Shown: positions 59,124 through 64,000 of the stretch, in pieces | How the letters are laid out: every line of letters begins with the position of its first letter | Position numbering within the stretch: the stretch's first letter is position 1 | Source of the DNA: Eunapius fragilis | Taxonomy: Eukaryota > Porifera > Demospongiae > Spongillida > Spongillidae | DNA: 64,000 nt | Direction of reading: 5' to 3' | Assembly: GCA_963681505.1 (NCBI GenBank) | Contig: OY811984.1 | Coordinates: forward strand, 6,048,435 to 6,112,434 | The notes under the pieces: model-generated | Database searches by the model: none | Told to the model about the DNA's origin: nothing | The model's input: only the letters and a program-made list of their open reading frames with translations | Translations under genes and position numbers: made by a program

Positions 59124-59991
59124 TGTGTGTGCATGTACGTGTGTGTGTGTGTGTGTGTGTGTGTATTTTGTGTATTGAGATAAGGATCAAGTTGTGTATT
59201 TCGATAACGCTACACTTACCTTCATGTCTTGTGTCCTTTTCTTCTCAAAGGCTTCGATGGCTTCCTCGGCTGTCTTTGAAGACCTTAGACGCTGTATTCT
59301 AAGCTTCTGCAGCTCTGTGTCAAATTGAGCCTTGAAAAGAGAGGCACACGTGTGTAACACTTGTCGGCTGATGAATGGGAGGGGCATACCATCCGTCTTC
59401 TGTTGGTAGGGTCTCGGATTCGCACGCGCTCCAATGTTCTTTGCTTGTCGACTTCCTTCTCCCGGATATCGTGGCTCGCGTGTAGCTCCTCCTACTAGCA
59501 CAGACGAGGGTGATGTGTCATCGCGAAAAGCAGCGAGCTACCCAAACCTTGGCCCTCCTGCATAAGCCGTCGTATTCCAGCAAAGGTTTAACTACTTTAG
59601 CCTCCATACGGTCAATCTATGGATAGTGAAGTGTAATTTTTTGACATCGACATTTAAAACGATTTTACCTTCAATTGTTGGCAGTTCTCAATAGCGGTCA
59701 GACACTCGGCCAACCCTTCAAGGCCCGTCTTAAGTGTTCCGCTTTCTGAGCACGCAAAATCTTGAATTGCCTTCACCAGTTTATCGCCCTTGTCCCGTAG
59801 CAGTGCCATTTTGCGCACGGCGCCGCCTACATCAGCTGCTAGCGCTGCGAAGTGTCTTTCCACATGTTCTACGCGATCCTTGAGATACTTCTCTTCTGAT
59901 ACGAGTCTGTGAATGATGGAAGGATCGATGTGAGTATTATCTCCTCGGCCGGCGGAACGTACTGTACTTTGAGTTCTTCCGCCGAGGCCAT
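58750..59991 (-). CDS. cibar1: CIBAR1/FAM92-like BAR-domain protein
   Basis: FAM92/CIBAR proteins have a BAR-like coiled membrane-binding domain and work with Chibby at the ciliary base and in mitochondria. Seven exons join in frame to 255 aa (human CIBAR1 about 289): 59991-59963, 59906-59669, 59616-59548, 59491-59390, 59330-59220, 59078-58965, 58854-58750. Motifs: VERHFAALAADVGGAVRKMA, LRDKGDKLVKAIQDFA, LKTGLEGLAECLTAIENCQQ, RMEAKVVKPLLEYDGLC, a Lys/Arg-rich helix (REKEVDKQRTLERVRIRD), TAEEAIEAFEKKRTQDMK and YVYANMAFHAKALELFTVAF. The last exon gives a short basic Ser/Pro tail (LTRRSPSPPP). The exon 1 donor was chosen as CA|GTACGT to keep frame. Start codon 149 bp from divergent PGLS. Confidence 0.93.
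59083..59165. repeat. (GT)n microsatellite in CIBAR1 intron
   Basis: GT repeat with GCATGTAC interruption, starting 5 bp from the acceptor of the exon at 59078. On the sense strand it is (AC)n. Confidence 0.95.
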
Positions 59992-60140
59992 TTGTGTATG
60001 TTAGTATATTGTGGCTTTGCAGTTGCCTAGCGCCGAATTAATATTACGCTCGTCACGTGCGCGATCAGATGTGTGCATGCGACGACTTCCTGTTTTTAGA
60101 ATATATTTATACGTATCACCCCCAGTGTGTACAAACTTTC
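59992..60140. promoter_or_regulatory. 149-bp bidirectional promoter, CIBAR1 / PGLS
   Basis: Only 149 bp separate the start codons of two divergent genes. It contains TCACGTGCGCG near 60054, similar to the CACGTGCG site in the DDX27 shared promoter. Function is inferred from position. Confidence 0.55.
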
Positions 60141-60881
60141 ATGGAGCAGGAGAAACTGAAGCTGCACATTTATTCCAGCGCTCACGAGCTGCAAACTAAG
60201 GTATGCGACTTCGTCATAGCTGCCGCGAACAGGGCCGTGAGCGATCACGGGCACTTTTCGGTGGGGCTGTCTGGCGGGAGCGTAGCCACCATGGTCTCCC
60301 AGGGCCTCCGCGGTCGCAAGGACGTCGATTGGAGCAGGTGGCACATACTCTACTGCGACGAACGTCACGTGCCCTTCACCAGCGAGGACAGCACACACGC
60401 GTACGTCAAGAAGGAACTGCTCGACCACGTGACGGTGCCGAAGAGCAACGTGTACACCATCGACCCGTCTCTGGACGTAACCGAAGCGGCGGAAGACTAC
60501 ATTGCCAAGCTTCGCAAGCTGTATCCTGGGGACGAGCACCCCTCGTTCGACCTTCTGCTGCTCGGTATAGGACCCGACGGTCACACGTGCTCCCTCTTCC
60601 CGGGTCACCCCGCCTTGCATGAGAAAACCAAGTCTGTCGTACCTATTCACGACAGCCCGAAGCCACCGCCCGCGCGGATCACCCTCACGTTCCCGGTTCT
60701 CAACCGCGCCAAAACAGTGGTCGTCATAGCTACGGGGAGCGGCAAGGCCGACGCCGTTAAAGGTTGTTTGGAGCCCGAGAGCGAAGACGATACTCTTCCT
60801 GGAGGGCGGGTAAAGCCAGCCGAAGGAGAACTCCATTGGTTCATGGACGAAGGCGCGTCTGCGAAACTTAAACGCAAATAG
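60141..60881 (+). CDS. pgls: 6-phosphogluconolactonase
   Basis: Hydrolyses 6-phosphogluconolactone in the oxidative pentose phosphate pathway, in the cytosol. An intronless 246-aa frame (family about 240-260). Motifs: HFSVGLSGGSVATMVSQGL (phosphate-binding loop), WHILYCDERHVPFTSEDS, YVKKELLDHV, FDLLLLGIGPDGHTCSLFPG (catalytic His in PDGHT), RITLTFPVLNRAKTVVVIATG and GELHWFMDEGA. The start was set at MEQEKLKLHIYSS, which gives the family's usual N-terminus; an in-frame Met 28 codons upstream (60057) adds a Cys-rich stretch with no counterpart. Its stop lies only 49 bp from the HEATR3 stop. Confidence 0.97.
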   Translation: MEQEKLKLHIYSSAHELQTKVCDFVIAAANRAVSDHGHFSVGLSGGSVATMVSQGLRGRKDVDWSRWHILYCDERHVPFTSEDSTHAYVKKELLDHVTVPKSNVYTIDPSLDVTEAAEDYIAKLRKLYPGDEHPSFDLLLLGIGPDGHTCSLFPGHPALHEKTKSVVPIHDSPKPPPARITLTFPVLNRAKTVVVIATGSGKADAVKGCLEPESEDDTLPGGRVKPAEGELHWFMDEGASAKLKRK

Positions 60882-60930
60882 TGTGGACGAATCTTGATAA
60901 GTGTGAGCTTTTTAAATTGTGTGAATGCAC

Positions 60931-63765
60931 TCAATGTTTGCATTTGATTTTAGCTGTCATATATTGAATGAATGCTGGCAAGTTTGATTGAGCAGATTGC
61001 ACGATTTTCCGGTGGGATTTGATGTCGTTGCGTTCCGAAACCGTCTATAAGGTGATAGAAAGAAAACACCATGCGAATAAGTCACACGCATCCAACTCAC
61101 CACCACATGTCTGCAAAAATGTAATGCATTTTCCCCCCTCAATTTAAAAAAAAAATTACTTTTGGAAGTCTGCTATGCACTCTACAAATGCCTGTTACGG
61201 AGCCCATACAAGAGCATTGCCATTCTTTTGCTTGTTTAAAATGGTACGACAGTATGGTTATATATTCCTGCTGTTTGGAAATGCCCACCCATTCATTACT
61301 GCCCACCACCTCACTGCCCTCACCACCTTACTGCCTCCACCACCTCACTGCCCTCTCACTGACCCCCACATACCCGATGTATGAATGTTGCAGCCGTAGT
61401 CTTAAGTACAGAAGCCATGCCCAATGATTGGTAGAGGTCAAGAGGACAGTTGTCCTCACCAAAGACATCAAAGACCGCGTCCAACGCTTGGGCCACCACC
61501 CACAGGTGGGGGTCTTGTGACACCGAATTCCTCAGTGTGGTACCAATGGCCTTGGTAGTAAAACAGAAAAAAGGGAGGGGGGGGGGTTAGTCAAATCCTT
61601 CGAGATGCACAGGGTAACGCCCTTACATTTAACACGCCCTCACTAGCCGGTGAGCTGATGTTCATGGCGGTCATCTTGCCCAGCACCCCCAGCTGCTGCA
61701 TTATGCCAGAACGCACATGTGGGGATGGGGACTGGAGCCCTAGCTCACAGAGGAACTGAAGGTCCTCAACCATAATGCCCTGTGTGGTGTGATGTGATTA
61801 GAGCTGCCAGCTGTACGCAGCAAACACTGCACACAATGCCACACAACAGACAAATATGTACTGCACAGTAACCCCTCTGTCCCCACCAGACGAGGGAAAA
61901 TGTGGCTCATGTTTAAACTAGCCCATCTCCGTTAACTCTTCCGCAACCTATTTCAATGTTTAATGTCTTGAGGTCTGTAACGGGGCTAAAGCCGAAAATT
62001 ATGAGTTAACCCCGTAGATTTTTAAATGTCAGAATCCACAGTCCATTTTCGTACTAAACAATTGTCGGAGCAAACAGCCAACCTATTTCAACCACTTATC
62101 ATCAAAGAATACTTCACTTTTATTAAAACCAAAGTTTTGTGCCAACCAGAGTTAATCACCAAACAGGGAGGTACATTAGCACTGATATTACTTTGCACTA
62201 AAAGATATATGTTATGAAATACAGTACTTCCCTTAGGCAAAGGTAGATAAACATAGTTTAATAGTATCACACATGTGGACAACACACAGCCATATTTGGT
62301 TTTGAAGTGCCACACACTGCTCTGCCTTGCCTACTACTTCTAGTGCACACCAATTCTGACCAGCTTGCAGCATTTAACCCTTCACAAGCTGCATTTCAAT
62401 AGACAGGGCATAAGGGCCTTAAGTTTTGCTCTTCTACATCAACAAATCTCAAAGCTGCAAAATATAACACTGTCCTGATCCTTCTGATGTCCTTGCCTCT
62501 AACAGCCACTACCTCTTGAGGCAACATGTAACACACACACACACACCCAAACACACACACTCAAACACACACATACACACCCACACACACCAAACACATG
62601 CACAACCTGCTAACATACCACAGAGCCATATGCACTAAGCTTTTCAAGGAGCACACCCAGCACGCCCACCAATGCATCGGCATGAAGGAAGCGACCTTCC
62701 TGCTGCAGGAGCTCAAGCAACGTGTGCCACACACCCCACACCTGGTCCTTCCCTCCAAGCGAGTCTTGTGGGAGGAGCGTAAGGAGGTTCTGTAGTGCAT
62801 ACAGTGACCGACCCTGAAGGACATTCATTCTGTGGCAATTGAAGTGTAGCTGGTTGTCATGACAGCATGCCCCCCTCCCCGTCACATACATCTTGGCTAT
62901 TTCTTCTCCGCCCTCTGCTGCCTCACAGAGCTCATAGGTGCGTCTGTTGACGCTACAGCAAATCTTCCACACCTAATGATGGTGTGAGCGTTACATTTTT
63001 TTAAAAAGGCCCACCCGATTATTACATGGTAATGCTGTCACCTTTGTGAACAGCCCGAATTCAGCCAAGCTGTGGACAACTAGAGACTGAAGGGTTGAAC
63101 CCTGTGCAAGGAAGGAGGAGCAACTGAACTAAATAACTGCACACAACAGTGGATGATAATGGCACTACCAAATATGGTGGTCTTAGGAAGGCACTACCAA
63201 ATCTGGTGCGCAGACTACTTACGTGAGGAGTAGTGTCTGTTTCATCGACTTCCATATCAGCCCCACCTTCCTCCCCTTCAACGTCATCCCACTGGTCTTC
63301 ATCTGCAATCCCCCATCACAACCAACAAAAGAGAGAACACCCATTAGCTTGAGTTACCACTCCAATTACAGCCCACTTGCCCTCCATGGAGCAAAGATTG
63401 ACCACTAGCTCAAGAGCAAGCTGTTGTGAGCTTAATACGGTTTCAACTTCAGACAACTGGATAAGAACCAAAAGAACCGTAACTATACCACTGTGTGAAG
63501 GCATGCGGTAAGCCACGCCCACCATGTGGAGGCACGCCCACCTTCTTTGCAGGCGTCGGTGGTGTGCTCAGCGTGATAATGCTACTGGAGCCCCCAGCAC
63601 TCACTTCCTGCACACCAAGCACTGCAGCACCATCACCATTCTCACCACCACACTGCAAACCGCTGCTCCCAGAGTTGGGAGGAGCGTTGTACCCTACGCT
63701 GCCGTTTTGGGCAGCAGTCAACTGTGGGTTAAGTAGGCATTAAAACAACATAATCACAATCTCCA

Positions 63766-63797
<32 letters not shown>

Positions 63798-63972
63798 TCC
63801 GTTACTTGTTCCTCTTGCTGCTCCTTCTGGTCGTCAGAAGGTGTAATGGGAAGTTGAAGGAGGAGGGGCACTATCTCCACATCCAGCACTGTCACCAGTA
63901 CAGAGAGCATAGCCCTCAGTGTGGTGGTGTACACAGGTTCTTGGAGCAATGGGAGCATGTTATAAAGCACAC
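60931..63972 (-). CDS. heatr3: HEATR3 / Syo1-like HEAT-repeat protein, C-terminal part (runs off right edge)
   Basis: HEATR3/Syo1 escorts newly made ribosomal proteins uL5 and uL18 into the nucleus for the 5S RNP. Ten exons join in frame to 432 C-terminal residues: 63972-63806, 63721-63542, 63456-63381, 63302-63223, 63101-63042, 62972-62890, 62829-62619, 61779-61627, 61550-61374, 61044-60931. Motifs: LALELVVNLCSME continuing EDQWDDVEGEE (helical repeat then acidic insert, as in the family), GRSLYALQNLLTLLPQ, HTLLELLQQEG, SPHVRSGIMQQLGVLG, LWVVAQALDAVFDVFGED and NLPAFIQYMTAKIK near the end. The junction between the last two exons is the least certain. The intron after 63381 uses a GC donor (GG|GCAAGT). 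The N-terminal half, about 250 residues in human, lies beyond 64000. Confidence 0.9.
61780..62618. other. HEATR3 intron, nothing coding seen
   Basis: An 839-bp intron with a (CA)n tract at 62529-62597 close to the donor end. No recognised element or exon. Confidence 0.6.
63765..63793. repeat. Poly-C tract near HEATR3 exon
   Basis: About 28 consecutive C, 12 bp from the donor at 63805. On the sense strand it is a poly-G run within the first 45 bases of the intron. Confidence 0.93.
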
Positions 63973-64000
63973 CTGTGGCGGGTGCAGAGAATGAACCCAA

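Noticed and set aside
59187-59501. 104-aa minus-strand frame reading through a CIBAR1 intron
   Set aside because: The frame that matches the BAR family needs the exons 59330-59220 and 59491-59390 joined. The read-through frame differs upstream of 59390.
60096-60836. 246-aa antisense frame over PGLS
   Set aside because: Shadow frame in G+C-rich coding DNA; the plus strand carries all the catalytic motifs.

Overview
This window is from the nuclear genome of an animal, most likely an early-branching metazoan and probably a demosponge. The evidence is protein genes with GT-AG introns (many only 50-150 bp), animal-type families (CLPTM1L, an ASB-like ankyrin/SOCS-box protein, CIBAR1, Reeler and EGF receptors), two identical tRNA-Thr genes, and dense minisatellites. 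Remnants of retroelement proteins of a type I recall from sponge and cnidarian genomes point the same way. The phylum is inferred from content, not shown. Splice models were built by hand: each keeps frame across all exons, and several products have the length usual for their family.

Left third (1-31.8 kb). A decayed Reeler-gene fragment (648-1456) is followed by the 16-exon CLPTM1L gene (minus, 9765-1604). Next come two tandem minus-strand paralogues, gene A (23271-11703, about 1803 aa) and gene B (31763-23977, about 1180 aa). Both encode signal peptide, Reeler domain, short Cys-rich stretch, an unfamiliar domain of about 125 aa, a long EGF array in one giant exon (about 35 and about 19 repeats), one transmembrane helix and a short tail. 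Seven of the eight coding exons have identical lengths in A and B; only the EGF exon differs, by 1869 bp, which is 16 repeat units minus one residue. The introns hold a perfect 129-bp palindrome, MITE-like elements and two retroelement remnants.

Middle (32.6-51.5 kb). An ankyrin/SOCS-box gene (plus, 32617-38126) converges on an alanine aminotransferase gene (minus, 42616-38200), with 73 bp between the stop codons. Two identical tRNA-Thr(AGU) genes lie in an ALT intron. The DEAD-box helicase DDX27 follows (minus, 51513-42957, 20 exons). Almost every large intron is expanded by a minisatellite.

Right part (51.5-64 kb). This is gene-dense and alternates in strand: a 1024-aa coiled-coil protein (plus, sharing a 174-bp head-to-head promoter with DDX27), intronless mitochondrial FARS2 (minus), an intronless three-RRM protein (plus), CIBAR1 (minus), intronless 6-phosphogluconolactonase (plus, head-to-head with CIBAR1), and the C-terminal part of HEATR3 (minus, running off the right edge). 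PGLS and HEATR3 stop codons are 49 bp apart. The housekeeping genes cover GPI-lipid handling, amino-acid metabolism, ribosome biogenesis (DDX27 and HEATR3), mitochondrial translation, the pentose phosphate pathway and cilia. They are not an operon; their proximity reflects genome compactness. The most interesting locus is the tandem Reeler-EGF receptor family.
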